From a virus: a DNA stretch of 62,575 nt. The notes under the pieces are model-generated. The model did no database searches and was not told where the DNA came from. It saw only the letters and a program-made list of their open reading frames with translations. How positions within the stretch are numbered: the first letter of the stretch is position 1; each line of letters starts with the position of its first letter. The position numbers and the translations under genes were made by a program. This document shows, one piece after another, positions 21,818 through 33,676 of the stretch. Location: the IMG/VR virus record IMGVR_UViG_3300006751_000011, positions 1 to 62,575 of that record; one strand, written 5' to 3'.

Positions 21818-24800
21818 AGATCCAAATCCAAATCCGCTTGCTGATATTCGATACGGAGATTTGAATGATATTCGTAAGCCAGTTATTCGCCGCCGCCTCC
21901 CGAACATAAAGGGTAATTCTTTTGCTGCCATGACAGTAGCAGCTGCGGACTCTTATAAACCTAACGCTCTTGCAAGCGTAGGACAATTTAAGGGGGTCGT
22001 TCTTCGCGTCGAAAACGGACCTAGCACAGAAAATCAAAAGAATCAACCAGGCGGCTGGTTTGAAAGCTTCTTTAAGGATAAAACATCCGACGTTGAGATG
22101 CTTATAGAAATTAAAGTCCGTGTGCCGGAAATACATTCTATGCTCCCCACACCATCTGCTCTTGGTTCTGAGACTGACGATGCCAATCGGCTTATAATAG
22201 ATATGTACCCAACATTTGTGGCTCAATCCACAGCGGTACAAGTACCAGAGCCTGGAGATCTCGTCTGGGTTGACTGGGGAAACAGAAAAAATTGGTCAGA
22301 TCCGTATTATGTCCGACCCGTGAAAGAGGTCGGCGCAGACGGTTCAGGCAAAGGCGGCGAGGGCGCAGCTGCTGCGCATGGCGACTGCTCTGGTAACTCA
22401 TATTCGGCGAAACCTCCATCGGGCGACTCCGTGGCAGGCAGTAACGCCCATACATCAGCTCATACTGGATTGCCTAGGTTGAAAAGGAACAGCAAACCGA
22501 AGGGTGATCCGGTGCTCATAACCACTCATGGAATCCCCGCAGCCGAGCTTAAAGCGAATATTAACCCAGCCCGTACTGCCCAGTGGAAAAAAACAATGCT
22601 GAAAAACCTTCCCCCTGGTAGAAGCTGGATTGGACCATGTGTACACCAGGGGAAGAACTACCGTGCGACGGAATCTCGTTCTAATATTATATGGTACAGC
22701 AATAGTACAGATTTCAAACAGCCTTGGGAATTAATATATTTCTTTCACGGATTAGATGAGTTTTCAGCTCACACCTTTGAACAACAAATCGCCCCCCAAG
22801 TCTCTACGATGGTTTCTCAAGGGAGAAATTTTGTTCTTGTTATGCCAGAACTTCCGTGGGCAAAAGCGTATGGAGGCAAGGGTCAAGGCACTGCCTTTAA
22901 AAAAGATAAATTTGCTCTCTATCATAAAGAGGCATTAGAACGCCTCGCCGCCCTCTATGGCGAAGAAGGCTTCAAACCCTCGCCTGCTTACATCGCAGTC
23001 CACGCCCACAGCGCCGGCGGCAGCGCATTAAAAAATATTATAGAAGATCTTAATAAAGAGGTCAAGCCAAATAGGATTTTCTTGTCTGACTGCGATTATT
23101 ATAAAATAACCTCTCGTATTTTGAAGGATATGGCGAATGGCGCTGCTGACAAAAACCGTTGGGTGACTTGTATAACCACTAAAGGAAAGACGAGAAAAAA
23201 CACTAATGATGCATTTAAAGCATGGGGTGATAAACTAAAAGATTCAAATGTATTCAAGATAGAGACAAACAAAAAACACTTCTGGTGCGGCGCGAATTGT
23301 TTGATAACGATATCTGATGAAATGATAGAACGTCAGAAGAAAAAAGATGTTAAGACCGCCGAGAAGGCAGCAGAAGCCAAGCCGAACGATGAACAAGGCG
23401 AAGAAAACAAAACAGTTGTTGACGAAAAAGGAGAAAAGGAAGAAAAGGCAACTGAAACCCCCATTGAAAGTATTCCTAAAAAAGATCCATCTGGCGAGAG
23501 TCCCCCACCACAAACGCCTCCTACCGCCGCATCTAAACAATCAAAAGAATCGGACACTCCTAAAAAGCCTGATTTTAAATCGGTGCCGGCTGTAGAATAT
23601 CAGGAAAATAGAGTTCGCACTAAAGAGTATGGCGGCTCCCTTGTTGGCGCCGCCGCCGATAAATTATTAGAAGAGGTTGAGCCAGGGGTTAAATTACATA
23701 AGCTTGTAGCTGTCAGATATCGGGCATTTAAAAAAGCTGCCATAGAGGCGGGCTTCCCTAATTTTAAAATTTCTTCTGGTTGGCGACGACATCGCTGGAA
23801 AGACCGCGCACATTATGAAGCGACCCTTGAGAAGAAATATGGTTCTATTAGCGCAGGCAAGGGCTGGCTCGCATTCGCATCTCCTCACGAGACTGGGATG
23901 GCACTAGATGTCAAAGCACACGGTGTGTACGCATCATATGGCGGCTCAAAAACAGCAAAAAAACAGAAGAAGACACCGTTGTTTGCCTGGATGAAAGCAA
24001 ACGCACATAGATTTGGTTTGACTCCATATAAAAAAGAACCTTGGCACTGGGAATGTCGTCTCCCATATGATTCATATGCGTCTGGGGTGGAATTCACAGA
24101 AGACTTTGCCATTCGTGTTACCCACACCGGAGGTAAAAACGCTCAGCTACCATCTGGTCCAAGTACGGGAGGCGGAGGCGGTGGAGGTCGCTCTAGCACC
24201 CCAGGCGCAGGAAAAAGGTGCGTTCGCACTGGCGGCGGCGGCGGTCATAATGCGGCACCACCGGGTCCTTATACACCGGGAAAACCGTTTCCCGTATCAG
24301 GCGGAGGCTCTCTTGGAAAGAAGCTGAAATCTGGACCCCCTCCAGGCAACGCAGAACACTGGGGGAATCCAAAAAGAAACATGAAAGAGCTTAGACTATT
24401 TGTGTTACACGAAACAGCCGGCTGGCCAAATGGCACTGCGACGCTAAACAGAAATCTGGGAAAACGAAAATCTCACAAGGCTGTTCACTTCTGGGGCGCG
24501 ATTAATGGTGATGTTGTTCAGACCATACGCCCCGAACAGATTGCTCCGCACGCGAACAATACAAATGCGTACAGTTGCGGAATCGAGGTCTGCAACTTCG
24601 GCAATGCTGGTGGCGACTATGCCGCCAAGTGGGAACGCCGTCTCGCGATGGGAATGCACGTAGTAACTCATTGTGGTAGGGGGGACATCCCGACCGAGCC
24701 CGGTAAAGTTGTACCCTCGTCTTGGAAGCAGGGTAAAGCATACGGTGCGCAAGCCCTGCCATCCCCCCAACAATGTGATTCCGCTTGGAAACTTATAGTT

Positions 24801-25337
24801 TGGCTCTCAAAAAACCCACCAGCCATCAAAGACGGAATAACGTGGAGGAAAGGTGGCAAATCAGGCAAGCCGGTAATTAAAATTCCGATTACATTTCCTT
24901 GCGTCCCCGACAAAGATAAATTTTGGTGGTCTAAATGGAACGGCGGTCCAGCAAGAGTAGCACACGGAGAGTGGTTCGCGAAACACACGCCCGGTGGCAT
25001 TGTGGCACACGCACGCATTCACCAACATCATGACGGTCTTTGTTTGGAATATTATTGTCTCGCAAGAGCACGCGGCATGTCTGCAAATGTGGCTTATTAC
25101 GCAATGGTTGGAGCCCTGTGTTCTGGCGTCGCCGTACCCAGCAAGGGCGCTTGGACACCAACTCCCAACCCTGCCATGGTCGCCATCGGCAAGAAAAAAT
25201 TTAAGAAAGCCTGGTTTAAACAGAAAACTTCGAAATGGGTTGGCAAAAAGAAGTGGAAAGAATTGGCAGCAGCAAATCCTCAATGGTTCGCCGATCCAAA
25301 GCATCATGCTAATGCTGGAAAAAAAGGATACTCATAA
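21810..25337 (+). CDS. Multi-domain tail lysin: hydrolase-like, VanY-type peptidase and amidase-like domains
   Basis: This is a 1175-residue protein. Start 21810 is chosen for GGAGG at 21796-21800. Residues about 1-170 include a segment with beta-strands that ends PEPGDLVWVDWGNR, like the OB-fold of T4 gp5 hub proteins. Near 305-400 is an alpha/beta-hydrolase-like domain (IYFFHGLDEF, then AVHAHSAGGS with the Ser). Near 655-745 is an M15 (VanY-type) peptidase (SSGWRRH, SPHETGMALDVKAHG, EPWHWE). After a Gly-rich linker, from about 860, comes an amidase-2-like domain (LRLFVLHETAG, VHFWGAINGDVVQTI, CGIEVCN) with a possible late metal site in VAHARIHQHHDG. It probably opens peptidoglycan at infection. 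Confidence 0.85.
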   Translation: MAEDPNPNPLADIRYGDLNDIRKPVIRRRLPNIKGNSFAAMTVAAADSYKPNALASVGQFKGVVLRVENGPSTENQKNQPGGWFESFFKDKTSDVEMLIEIKVRVPEIHSMLPTPSALGSETDDANRLIIDMYPTFVAQSTAVQVPEPGDLVWVDWGNRKNWSDPYYVRPVKEVGADGSGKGGEGAAAAHGDCSGNSYSAKPPSGDSVAGSNAHTSAHTGLPRLKRNSKPKGDPVLITTHGIPAAELKANINPARTAQWKKTMLKNLPPGRSWIGPCVHQGKNYRATESRSNIIWYSNSTDFKQPWELIYFFHGLDEFSAHTFEQQIAPQVSTMVSQGRNFVLVMPELPWAKAYGGKGQGTAFKKDKFALYHKEALERLAALYGEEGFKPSPAYIAVHAHSAGGSALKNIIEDLNKEVKPNRIFLSDCDYYKITSRILKDMANGAADKNRWVTCITTKGKTRKNTNDAFKAWGDKLKDSNVFKIETNKKHFWCGANCLITISDEMIERQKKKDVKTAEKAAEAKPNDEQGEENKTVVDEKGEKEEKATETPIESIPKKDPSGESPPPQTPPTAASKQSKESDTPKKPDFKSVPAVEYQENRVRTKEYGGSLVGAAADKLLEEVEPGVKLHKLVAVRYRAFKKAAIEAGFPNFKISSGWRRHRWKDRAHYEATLEKKYGSISAGKGWLAFASPHETGMALDVKAHGVYASYGGSKTAKKQKKTPLFAWMKANAHRFGLTPYKKEPWHWECRLPYDSYASGVEFTEDFAIRVTHTGGKNAQLPSGPSTGGGGGGGRSSTPGAGKRCVRTGGGGGHNAAPPGPYTPGKPFPVSGGGSLGKKLKSGPPPGNAEHWGNPKRNMKELRLFVLHETAGWPNGTATLNRNLGKRKSHKAVHFWGAINGDVVQTIRPEQIAPHANNTNAYSCGIEVCNFGNAGGDYAAKWERRLAMGMHVVTHCGRGDIPTEPGKVVPSSWKQGKAYGAQALPSPQQCDSAWKLIVWLSKNPPAIKDGITWRKGGKSGKPVIKIPITFPCVPDKDKFWWSKWNGGPARVAHGEWFAKHTPGGIVAHARIHQHHDGLCLEYYCLARARGMSANVAYYAMVGALCSGVAVPSKGAWTPTPNPAMVAIGKKKFKKAWFKQKTSKWVGKKKWKELAAANPQWFADPKHHANAGKKGYS

Positions 25338-25340
25338 AAT

Positions 25341-26306
25341 ATGGGCAATAAAAAAATAACCATTAAGAAACCTGCTGTGGTCCTTAAGGGTGCAGATCCC
25401 CGCGCCCGCGCCAACTTAAGGAACTCAAGTGAGAATTCGACTGCGTCATCCAGGGGCATAGATGGTGACAATATTGTTGAGCCGGTGCCAAAATATATTG
25501 AGACACCAAGTGAAAAAATATTAAAAAATGCTAATAACTCCTGGGTTGTCCTAGGTCGCGACCGCCCTGGTCCAAGAAATAGCGGCTATGGCGGCGCCGG
25601 AGACACCCATGCCGCCAGTATCGATCTCGTCACCGGTCGCATGGCGCACAAAGCGCGAACAGTGGACTCCGCTACAGGAGAAACACTAAACGCAGATCCT
25701 GATTTTAAAATTGATGCCGCTAGAATATATATAAGTCAAAAAACAGATGTAGACAAGAATTTTGAATTAATACCGGGAAAGGTCGGCACGTCAAAAGCCC
25801 GCTCGGCAATTGCAGTCAAAGCTGATGGAATCCGGCTCATTGCGAGAGAAGGGATCAAATTAATTACATCTGAGGCTACAAAAAATTCTCAAGGCGGTGA
25901 TTTGCAGAGTTACGTTGGTATTGATATCATTGCGGGCAATGTTGACGATCCGAAGACCGGCACCGACCTACAACCAATGGCTAAGGGTAAGAATCTATCT
26001 GAAGCGCTACAACGATTGACCTTCCATGTTGAAAAACTTAATGGAATCGTTGACGCGCTTTTGATGACTCAGATGGAATTTAATAATGTTCTTATGGATC
26101 ATTGGCATCCGTCCCCGTTTTTTGTTGAACCAACAGCACCATCAATACCGGTTCAGATAACAGGGATACAAACCCAGGTTCATCTGTTGACAAAAGTAAA
26201 ACAATCCCTCGTGGCACATAAAGCTAATTTAGGAAGTTTCAAACGAACCTACTTAAACCAGAGCGGAAAAAAATATATTAATAGTCGTTTTAATAACGTC
26301 AACTGA
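25341..26306 (+). CDS. Spike-like baseplate protein with beta-helix-type repeats
   Basis: This 321-residue protein contains short beta repeats such as SAIAVKADGIRLIAREGIKL, like the rungs of the gp5 and VgrG beta-helix, and then a helical C-terminal region (LQRLTFHVEKLNGIVDALLM) followed by HWHPSPFF. It lies 4 bases after the tail lysin. In T4 the gp5 lysozyme and its spike are one chain; here they may be two genes that work together. The assignment is from repeat pattern and neighbourhood. Confidence 0.6.
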   Translation: MGNKKITIKKPAVVLKGADPRARANLRNSSENSTASSRGIDGDNIVEPVPKYIETPSEKILKNANNSWVVLGRDRPGPRNSGYGGAGDTHAASIDLVTGRMAHKARTVDSATGETLNADPDFKIDAARIYISQKTDVDKNFELIPGKVGTSKARSAIAVKADGIRLIAREGIKLITSEATKNSQGGDLQSYVGIDIIAGNVDDPKTGTDLQPMAKGKNLSEALQRLTFHVEKLNGIVDALLMTQMEFNNVLMDHWHPSPFFVEPTAPSIPVQITGIQTQVHLLTKVKQSLVAHKANLGSFKRTYLNQSGKKYINSRFNNVN

Positions 26307-26316
26307 GGGATACTAA

Positions 26317-29300
26317 ATGGCATCGCCACAGAACTTTAAAGTTACAGGAAAGGGCACTGCGCCCGCCACGGACGAAGAATCGGTTCGATTTAAGAAGATG
26401 ATAGAAGGCGCCCTTGTCCAAGGCATATTAAAAGCTATAACTAGTGATGTGATCACTGCCGGTGGCACTATCAATCAACCCGTCTTAGAAGAAAAGATTG
26501 GTTCTATTGACGTAGATAAGCCTTCTGGTATTTTAGGTGACAGTAAAAAATATATATTCGGACTTAAGGAGATCGATAATGGTTTTGCCACCGGTGGGAA
26601 GGTGTATACTAAATATAAGTTTAGTATCAAAGCCGCCGCGTTACAAAGCCTGCTTATTTCCGAAGGAGTGCTGACTCCCGCCCCAGAGCCAGAGCCAGAA
26701 CCAGAACCCGAGCCAAAGCCAGAACCAAAGCCCGACCCAAAGGAAGAACCCGAGCCGGAACCAGAACCCGAGCCGGAGCCTGAGCCGGAGCCTGAGCCGG
26801 AACCCGAGCCGGAGCCTGAGCCGGAACCCGAGCCGGAGCCTGAGCCGGAACCAGAACCAGAGCCGGAACCAGAACCAGAGCCGGAACCAGAGCCTAAAAC
26901 TCCCCCAAAGAAGGTGCCGTCCGAGGATCCTTCAAAAACTAAATCTGAAGACGTGTTTTTAGGGGAGACACACAGGGTCATGACGAAAAAAGACCCACTG
27001 CGAATCCGTTCCGGTCCTTCTCTGAAAGATAAAATTCTTGGACGATTACCAAAGGGCGCGCATGTAAGAGTTATTAATGAATTTTTGGGGGAAGATTGTT
27101 TATGGCACAAGATAGAAATCTTAGATTCTGATGTTGCAGATCCTCATACCAAAAAGAAACTAGCTGCAAATTTTAAAGACAGAGTAGGTTCTTTATATTG
27201 CCACGGATCTTATCTGAATAAATTAGATGGTGTTGCGCCGTCATTGCCACACGTGTGCTCATTTAAGATAGACCCAGACGCCTCGCCCCTTGATTGGAAA
27301 AAGATTAATCCGGTAGGGCACTCTTGTTTTTATAATGAGAGAGAGGCTGAATACCAGGCGTTGATTGAGCTTCCTTATCAGACCGAAGATGAATTGACTG
27401 CGAAGTATGATTCTTTTGACGGAGCTAGAACTCATATCCTTGAAGCCGGCGTGCGGAAGCTACTTTATTATTATAATAAGATTAGTGACGATGAAGCAAT
27501 AAAAAAGATATTAGGAGCGTTTAAGGGGGCATATATACCGACTGGTGCAAAGGGATTTTATTTGGACAAAAGACCAGGCTCGTTTATGAGATTTCTGGTA
27601 TGTTTTCCGGCAAAGTATTTTGAGGCAATTAATGAAAAAGAAGTCAATCTCGCTCGCGCTTCAGAAGCTAACGATATTGAAAACTTACGCTCATTTCACT
27701 TTGCCGTTAGCCCGTTTAAAAATAAAATAGAAACAGTGGCTAAAAAGATGGAAACATACGCCGAAGAAATTGAGTCTTCTGGCATTGAGGTTCAATATCT
27801 TGATTTAAAGTCAGAAGCCCGACGTTTAAGGGAATTGCCCGCAGCTTTTGATCGCCTATTGACCATAAACGGATATCCAACATCAAATCTTAAGAAAGAA
27901 ATGACTGTTGAAGTTGGGCTAGGGAAAGAATTCAATGTAGAGTGGGTTTATTTGAACGTCGATGACAAAAAGTCTTTCCCCCTGGACATTGGACTTGTTT
28001 CTCCTGATGTTATAAACGCAGATAATGTTTCTTTATATTTACAATTACATCCCAACGGCTTTGGCTTCTCACATATTGAACCTGTTGTCATTAGTAGAAC
28101 AATGGCGTATCTATATTATTTAGATGCCATGGTGCTTGCGATTAAGAAAAATAAGTTGCCGGTAACTCATGAGGAGAAGAAGAAGAAAAATAAAACTCGC
28201 GAGCTAACTTGGTCTGGTTTTGTTCAGGCATTTACTTATCCAATTCCAAGAATTTTACCATCAAGCCAACCTAGTGCAGCAAAGCCATCGTCAAAAGGAA
28301 CAGCACAGAAGGCGGAAAAGAAGAGGGAACAAAAGAGATATAAAAAGCCACCCGGCGAGGCAAAGACCTCTAGCGAGTTAAAGAAGGAATCTAAGGAGCT
28401 AAGAAAACCTGAACGTAAAATAGCAGCCAGTAAAGACCGAGCGAAGACTTCTGAAGCTGTTGGCGATAACCTTTTTGAAGATATTGAACATATTTTAAGC
28501 AAGATTGTAAATCTAGATGATGTCTATGATCAGCTCCTCAACAAGTATAGCATTGAAGCGCTAGCGAAGCTCGTACTTTCTTTGCTAAGTGAAGTTCTCC
28601 CATTCGGTGATTTACAAAACCTTCAATTTGAGGCTGCGCTCGAACTGATTCCTATGGAAAAAATTGATGAGATATTGGCTAAAATCAAATCCATCGACCC
28701 TAAACTATATGAAAAAGCTAAGAAATTGGTACAGGCTGAGATTGATGAGCTTAAAGAAAAAGGGAAGGAAGCTGGTTTAGATATTGGCGATGTTGATATA
28801 ATAACCCAGGAGCAAAAAGATAAGTCTAAAAAGCCCAAGTCTAAATCCGATCCTTTAAAAGCTTTAAAAGTTGAAATGGCGACGGAGCCTGGTCCGTTAG
28901 ATATGGCTAAAACACCAAGCGGAACCAACGCGGTTTATAAGAGCCCCAAGCAACTCGGCGCCGCCAATAAACAGAGTACAATTTCACCAACCAAGGTCGC
29001 GAAAGCTCAACAAAATATGCTGGGCATTGATGTTGATATTGACGGCTCGGTGAAGGGATCCGGCGGCGCATTATTAAAAGAGCTTCCTCCGAAATATAGA
29101 AAACAACTTAAAGGTCCGGTCGGCAAGCTTGAAAAGCAGCTTGACAAATTAATTGAACAGAAAAAGGGCATGATTAAAAAGATGCTCAACGAGGGTATCG
29201 ACGAAGCTACTGATTTTGTAAGAGATACAATTGAGGGCATGGTACCTGATGAAATAAAGGAGACGGCGGGGATTATATCTACGATATCGGATGAGTTAGA

Positions 29301-32300
29301 GTTCTCTGATAAAAAGCCGCGAAAGCCGCCTAAAAATCCCACGTTGGATCTTCCAGATGATTTTTCAACATCTGATCCGATGGCATCTGTTGTTCCCGAA
29401 CTGGAAGCCGCCGTAGAAGAGGCTCTTACATCTGCGCTAATGGGAATGGTAAAACCCATATTAAAAGAATTGAAGTCCATGTTGGACGATCTCATGAAGG
29501 GGAAGATGCCAGACTTTGGGCGCCTCAAAAACCATATTCCGCTAGACGCTATGTTGGACGCTTTTGACAAACTCGGCGCCTCGCTTTCTCCAGGCGCAAT
29601 AGAAAAGTTCATGGAGGAAATTCTTGGGTCTTTAACTGGGCAGGAGGCGGCAGATCTTTTGGAGGGCAAAGCGTCAGAATCAGTCAAGCAACATGTTCAA
29701 TCTGTTGTTTCTCACAAACTTCCAGAGGTCGCAGATGCGTTACAAAATTCCTCCGATGTTGAAAATTTATTTTCCATAGTGGGGGACTTAGTTGGACAGG
29801 ATGTCATTGACCTAGGTCGTAAGCCACTTCTTGGATTTGATCCATCTCTAACTGGTTTACTTTGTGACGATGAATTTTCAATCGGAGAATATGGTGATCG
29901 CCTGTCAGGCGACCGCGCGCGCGACCAAGACCGTGCAGAAAAAGATCGCCTTCGCGACTTAGCTAAAAAGTTAAAAGATCTCATTGACAATGACGGACAA
30001 TTAGCTGATTTTAACCAAACGCTCGGCTGTCCGGATGGACCTCTTCAGAATATCCCGGCACTTACAAAAGCCAATGAAATGGTCATTGATGGGCTCTTTA
30101 CGTCAATCAAGATGGCTTACGGTCGCGACGTTTCTTCGTTTTCAAATCTTATGACGACGAAAGAATCCAGAAAACTTCAGCCAGGAGACCCAGCGTATAT
30201 ACCAGCCAAGGGCGACATTAAAGACAAGAGCCCATATAAAGGTTGGGAGCAACCAAGAATTGATCTTGAAAATGCCAAAAACGCAACGACAGATTATAAG
30301 GTTGCCCCGCTTCTTAAAACGATGCTTCGCAAAAAAGATACATTCTCTCGCAACACAGATTCCATCCCATGGTCCATTGACTTTGAGGCGTCTGCCGTAC
30401 AGGCAACGACCATTCAATCCGCGAAAAATCCAGTTATTACGACATATGAAAAACAATTAAAAGAACAACAAAATAAGCTAAGTTCTATTGAGGAGTCCAT
30501 AGAAGAATTTACTGACGAGGGAATTCCAGTTCCAAGTAAGTTGACAGATTCAAAAGACAAACTTCTTGGCTCGTCGGATTTAGTCGGCTCCATCGCAAAC
30601 ACCAAAAAAATCATACAGGCGATGGCACAAGGAGAGTCTACTCCGAAGTTAAAAACCATTTCAGGTATTAAGAGCTTGACATACAAGATACCCTATGCTG
30701 ATGTTAAAGCAACTGGGTACAATGACAATTTTTCTTTGTCCATTGCAAACTCCTCTCATGAATCAGTAGAATTAGCATCTCGTTTATCATCCTTGTCACC
30801 TGACGTAGAAATATCATCGACTGACGCCTGGGATCCATCAGAAAGAACATCTCCCGCCGATGCATTTGCAAGTTTTGTTCATTCTAAACTCTCTGCGCAC
30901 AATATGCAGCCTTCTGAAGACAGCGGATTTTTAGATGATTTGGCTGACGATGTTTATACAAAGGTTTTCCTTGACTTTGTTAGGAAAACTGCTAAACAGG
31001 TTTCGCACTCCCCCTTATTTAAAATTAGAGAGCTTGAAAGGGTCAACCTACTTCCGGATTCAAGATCATCTGAAACATCAGCGTGCCCACCATCAGAATT
31101 ATCCGAAAGCGATTTGCTTGATCTTTATAACCTCGCCGAAGACCTCAAGGATAGTTATGAGAAAAAATGTGAACCACTGGGCAAGGACGAGGCTACGACA
31201 AGCGTATTTGAGGAAGAAACCCGTGGAAGCGTTGTAAAGACAACAGTTAGGGTGTTTATGTTGGAAACACTACTTAAATCTATTTTTTGTTATTCAGAGT
31301 GGGATGCAGAAACCCTCGCAACCGACAAATTGTTTCTCGATTTTATATCTCATAATATGAGAACCCGCCTAGGCGATTTCAACCCAAACTTTTATAGAGA
31401 CTTATGTTCAGTCGCGAAAGATATGGTCCATGCACAATCGTCGGACAAAGAGCTTGAGGACCCACTCGGCGTTATAGATATGGATGCACTCCTAAATGAA
31501 GACAACCCGCTTTATGAATATGGAGAAGAGGCATTAAAATATTTGGCGATGGAGCAACTGCCGGATTTAATGTATAAATTTGGGCAGAAGTTGGGTAAGA
31601 AGAAAAATTCTATTAACAGAAGATTTACAGATCCCCCTGCTGGAAACTCTGAAACCACCGAACCCGGCATGCCATTGTTTGTAACCGCTGACCCTGGCGG
31701 CTGGATCAGAACGATTGATGTTCCGGAGAATCATACATATGGTGGAAAAGATTTAGAAATTTCCGTCAACGGGATAAAACAAGGCGGAAACCGTTTTCTC
31801 AGACCCGATAAAACTATGGAGACGATTGAACTTAATTATCCAGATCTGATGAAAGAGAGTGGAACGTTCTTTATTGAAAAATATATTCGCATTCAAGATC
31901 TCAACACTCCAGATGCCACAGCCGACCCGACACTATCTGATATTTTAAGAAAGAGGGCGGGGGGTCCAGAGGGGGACGTTGAGAACATCTTAAATTCTCC
32001 ACATACGTCTGGAGTTGTTAACACCACAGCCTGGACCGAACTTCTTAAAGAAATAAAGTCTGTTTTTGAGGCTAATCCGCCTACCTTATCTACATGGGCT
32101 GACGCAAAGATTTCTCAGTTCTTTAAACCATGGAAATACGGCTTGCGATTAATCTGGGTACCGCCCATGAATAAGCTTGGCTTATCAACGGAGGGTACAA
32201 AGATTTGGAATACCACAGGCACGCCACCGTCCAGCGATGGATTTACTATAACCACAGAACAATCTCCGAAGACTAAAGAATTAGTCGCTCTGGAACAATC

Positions 32301-33201
32301 ATTTGAAAAAGCTTTTAAACTGGAACAAAACATTGAAACTGTGCGAAAAGAGAAAGCGTTTCTTCTTCAAGAGAACGTCGTCGTCAGAAACATCCTCAAT
32401 CCAGAGAAGCACAAAATAAAGAAGCTTAGCCGTCCGGTATATACATTTCCATTGTTATCCGTGGAATCGTCCGTTGGAGGCTCTGACTTAATAAAAGATC
32501 ACCTTGGAGGGTTTGACTCAAATTCCGACATATCCAAGAATCCTGACAGTCCATTTGCGAAGCTAAGACAACAATTAATAGAATCAGAAGAGTACAAACT
32601 TTTGTTTGAGTATATATTTCCTTTACCCAGGATTGCAACACTTGTGACTATTTATAGCGCCAATTCAATTGCGCTTTCAAAGCCGGAGACAAACAATATT
32701 TTTAATAGTACCAAGGAAGCGTGTCGCACCTTGTTTTATACCTTGTCGCCAGACACGAAGAACGCTTGGTGGGAACGAAAAGACGAAAATCTTAAGGAGA
32801 TGGGTGGCAATGCTGGTCTCTTGAATACTTATCTCAACAATCAGTCTACGAACCCGAAGAGTGGTCCCAAGGCAGATCTGTTGAGTATGGCTTTGCGAGC
32901 AGTGCCTGTCTTAATCAGAGGAGTGGCAGAACAGACCGATCCACACTACGGGCTTGTGAGTAAATTGGTTGATTCTGGGGTGCCGATTAAAAAAGATTGG
33001 TCATCTGTTCCCCTCTTGTGGCCTGTGACCGTGCCATTCCCCGTCTTTCCTTTCGTCGGCTGGGGACCTCCCCTAACCTCTTGGGGTATGATTGCGTATA
33101 GCTTGCCGCAATTATCGGGGGATAAAAAACAAAATGAAGCTAATGCTAATAAACAAAAAAATATAAATGATTCTTCAGAGGAAGCATGCGAAGATGAATA
33201 G
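26317..33201 (+). CDS. Giant baseplate-region protein with Pro-Glu rod and SH3-like domain
   Basis: This is a 2294-residue protein. Residues 1-120 are a folded N-terminus. Residues about 121-193 are almost only Pro-Glu, with some Lys and Asp. From about 217 comes an SH3b-like domain ([20 protein letters not shown]), then long helical parts, many charged stretches and Ser/Lys-rich linkers. Between residues 700 and 1300 there are several predicted coiled coils and amphipathic helices. The C-terminus has a hydrophobic [20 protein letters not shown] near residue 2255. No catalytic motif is visible. It lies directly before the gp25-like gene, so it could be a baseplate wedge, hub or cell-contact protein, or a tape measure-like protein. 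None of these is proven. Confidence 0.6.
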   Translation: MASPQNFKVTGKGTAPATDEESVRFKKMIEGALVQGILKAITSDVITAGGTINQPVLEEKIGSIDVDKPSGILGDSKKYIFGLKEIDNGFATGGKVYTKYKFSIKAAALQSLLISEGVLTPAPEPEPEPEPEPKPEPKPDPKEEPEPEPEPEPEPEPEPEPEPEPEPEPEPEPEPEPEPEPEPEPEPEPEPEPKTPPKKVPSEDPSKTKSEDVFLGETHRVMTKKDPLRIRSGPSLKDKILGRLPKGAHVRVINEFLGEDCLWHKIEILDSDVADPHTKKKLAANFKDRVGSLYCHGSYLNKLDGVAPSLPHVCSFKIDPDASPLDWKKINPVGHSCFYNEREAEYQALIELPYQTEDELTAKYDSFDGARTHILEAGVRKLLYYYNKISDDEAIKKILGAFKGAYIPTGAKGFYLDKRPGSFMRFLVCFPAKYFEAINEKEVNLARASEANDIENLRSFHFAVSPFKNKIETVAKKMETYAEEIESSGIEVQYLDLKSEARRLRELPAAFDRLLTINGYPTSNLKKEMTVEVGLGKEFNVEWVYLNVDDKKSFPLDIGLVSPDVINADNVSLYLQLHPNGFGFSHIEPVVISRTMAYLYYLDAMVLAIKKNKLPVTHEEKKKKNKTRELTWSGFVQAFTYPIPRILPSSQPSAAKPSSKGTAQKAEKKREQKRYKKPPGEAKTSSELKKESKELRKPERKIAASKDRAKTSEAVGDNLFEDIEHILSKIVNLDDVYDQLLNKYSIEALAKLVLSLLSEVLPFGDLQNLQFEAALELIPMEKIDEILAKIKSIDPKLYEKAKKLVQAEIDELKEKGKEAGLDIGDVDIITQEQKDKSKKPKSKSDPLKALKVEMATEPGPLDMAKTPSGTNAVYKSPKQLGAANKQSTISPTKVAKAQQNMLGIDVDIDGSVKGSGGALLKELPPKYRKQLKGPVGKLEKQLDKLIEQKKGMIKKMLNEGIDEATDFVRDTIEGMVPDEIKETAGIISTISDELEFSDKKPRKPPKNPTLDLPDDFSTSDPMASVVPELEAAVEEALTSALMGMVKPILKELKSMLDDLMKGKMPDFGRLKNHIPLDAMLDAFDKLGASLSPGAIEKFMEEILGSLTGQEAADLLEGKASESVKQHVQSVVSHKLPEVADALQNSSDVENLFSIVGDLVGQDVIDLGRKPLLGFDPSLTGLLCDDEFSIGEYGDRLSGDRARDQDRAEKDRLRDLAKKLKDLIDNDGQLADFNQTLGCPDGPLQNIPALTKANEMVIDGLFTSIKMAYGRDVSSFSNLMTTKESRKLQPGDPAYIPAKGDIKDKSPYKGWEQPRIDLENAKNATTDYKVAPLLKTMLRKKDTFSRNTDSIPWSIDFEASAVQATTIQSAKNPVITTYEKQLKEQQNKLSSIEESIEEFTDEGIPVPSKLTDSKDKLLGSSDLVGSIANTKKIIQAMAQGESTPKLKTISGIKSLTYKIPYADVKATGYNDNFSLSIANSSHESVELASRLSSLSPDVEISSTDAWDPSERTSPADAFASFVHSKLSAHNMQPSEDSGFLDDLADDVYTKVFLDFVRKTAKQVSHSPLFKIRELERVNLLPDSRSSETSACPPSELSESDLLDLYNLAEDLKDSYEKKCEPLGKDEATTSVFEEETRGSVVKTTVRVFMLETLLKSIFCYSEWDAETLATDKLFLDFISHNMRTRLGDFNPNFYRDLCSVAKDMVHAQSSDKELEDPLGVIDMDALLNEDNPLYEYGEEALKYLAMEQLPDLMYKFGQKLGKKKNSINRRFTDPPAGNSETTEPGMPLFVTADPGGWIRTIDVPENHTYGGKDLEISVNGIKQGGNRFLRPDKTMETIELNYPDLMKESGTFFIEKYIRIQDLNTPDATADPTLSDILRKRAGGPEGDVENILNSPHTSGVVNTTAWTELLKEIKSVFEANPPTLSTWADAKISQFFKPWKYGLRLIWVPPMNKLGLSTEGTKIWNTTGTPPSSDGFTITTEQSPKTKELVALEQSFEKAFKLEQNIETVRKEKAFLLQENVVVRNILNPEKHKIKKLSRPVYTFPLLSVESSVGGSDLIKDHLGGFDSNSDISKNPDSPFAKLRQQLIESEEYKLLFEYIFPLPRIATLVTIYSANSIALSKPETNNIFNSTKEACRTLFYTLSPDTKNAWWERKDENLKEMGGNAGLLNTYLNNQSTNPKSGPKADLLSMALRAVPVLIRGVAEQTDPHYGLVSKLVDSGVPIKKDWSSVPLLWPVTVPFPVFPFVGWGPPLTSWGMIAYSLPQLSGDKKQNEANANKQKNINDSSEEACEDE
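26680..26897 (+). repeat. Low-complexity Pro-Glu coding repeat
   Basis: Repeated GAGCCG and GAACCA hexamers encode about 72 residues of Pro-Glu, with a short Lys-Pro and Asp-Pro section at the start. The reverse strand is open and reads Gly-Ser repeats, which is a mirror effect and not a gene. Such runs are prone to copy-number change. Confidence 0.95.
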
Positions 33202-33214
33202 GAGAGACAAATAG

Positions 33215-33640
33215 ATGGCTGGCATATCACCAAAGTTACCGATTAGTAAAGACGTCAGCGATGGCTACGCGCTGACAAAAACATATTTAGAATCAACGCG
33301 ACAAAATTTAAAAAACCTTCTCCTAACTGTGCCCGGTGAAAGAATGATGATTCCAGAATTTGGCGTTGGCATGAAAAGATTTTTATTTGAAGATCATGGA
33401 CCGTCTACATATGGCGCGATACAATCAAAGATTATGCAACAAGTTAGTATCTATATGCCATATATCATTATCAGCGATATACATTTTTTTGGTCCGGATG
33501 GATTGTGGACAATCAGCGACGGTCACGTATCTGGGCAAGAAAATGAATTTGCGAACTTGAATATGTTACAGATGAGATTGTTTTTCTTTATCGTACCCTT
33601 AGACGAAACTGGAACTTTAGACTTAGAATTCGCAGTTTAA
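33215..33640 (+). CDS. Baseplate wedge protein, gp25/GPW family
   Basis: This 141-residue protein has the GPW/gp25 pattern: LKNLLLTVPGERMMIPEFG with the conserved RxxxPxFG-like core and then VGMKRFLFE. In T4 gp25 is part of the inner wedge of the baseplate and joins gp6 and gp53. It is followed 36 bases later by the gp6-like gene, which is the usual order in contractile-tail phages. A GAGAGA site precedes the ATG. Confidence 0.92.
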   Translation: MAGISPKLPISKDVSDGYALTKTYLESTRQNLKNLLLTVPGERMMIPEFGVGMKRFLFEDHGPSTYGAIQSKIMQQVSIYMPYIIISDIHFFGPDGLWTISDGHVSGQENEFANLNMLQMRLFFFIVPLDETGTLDLEFAV

Positions 33641-33676
33641 TGGTGTTGTTCTACTTATTATTAGAGGAAAATAGAG

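Noticed and set aside
26475-27110. Minus-strand frame with long Gly-Ser repeats
   Set aside because: It is the mirror image of the Pro-Glu coding repeat of the 2294-residue gene. It has no ribosome site and lies fully inside a clear + strand gene.
28236-29990. Several minus-strand frames of 88-226 residues inside the 2294-residue gene
   Set aside because: They show Ser/Phe-rich mirror composition, have no ribosome sites, and lie in a continuous + strand gene.
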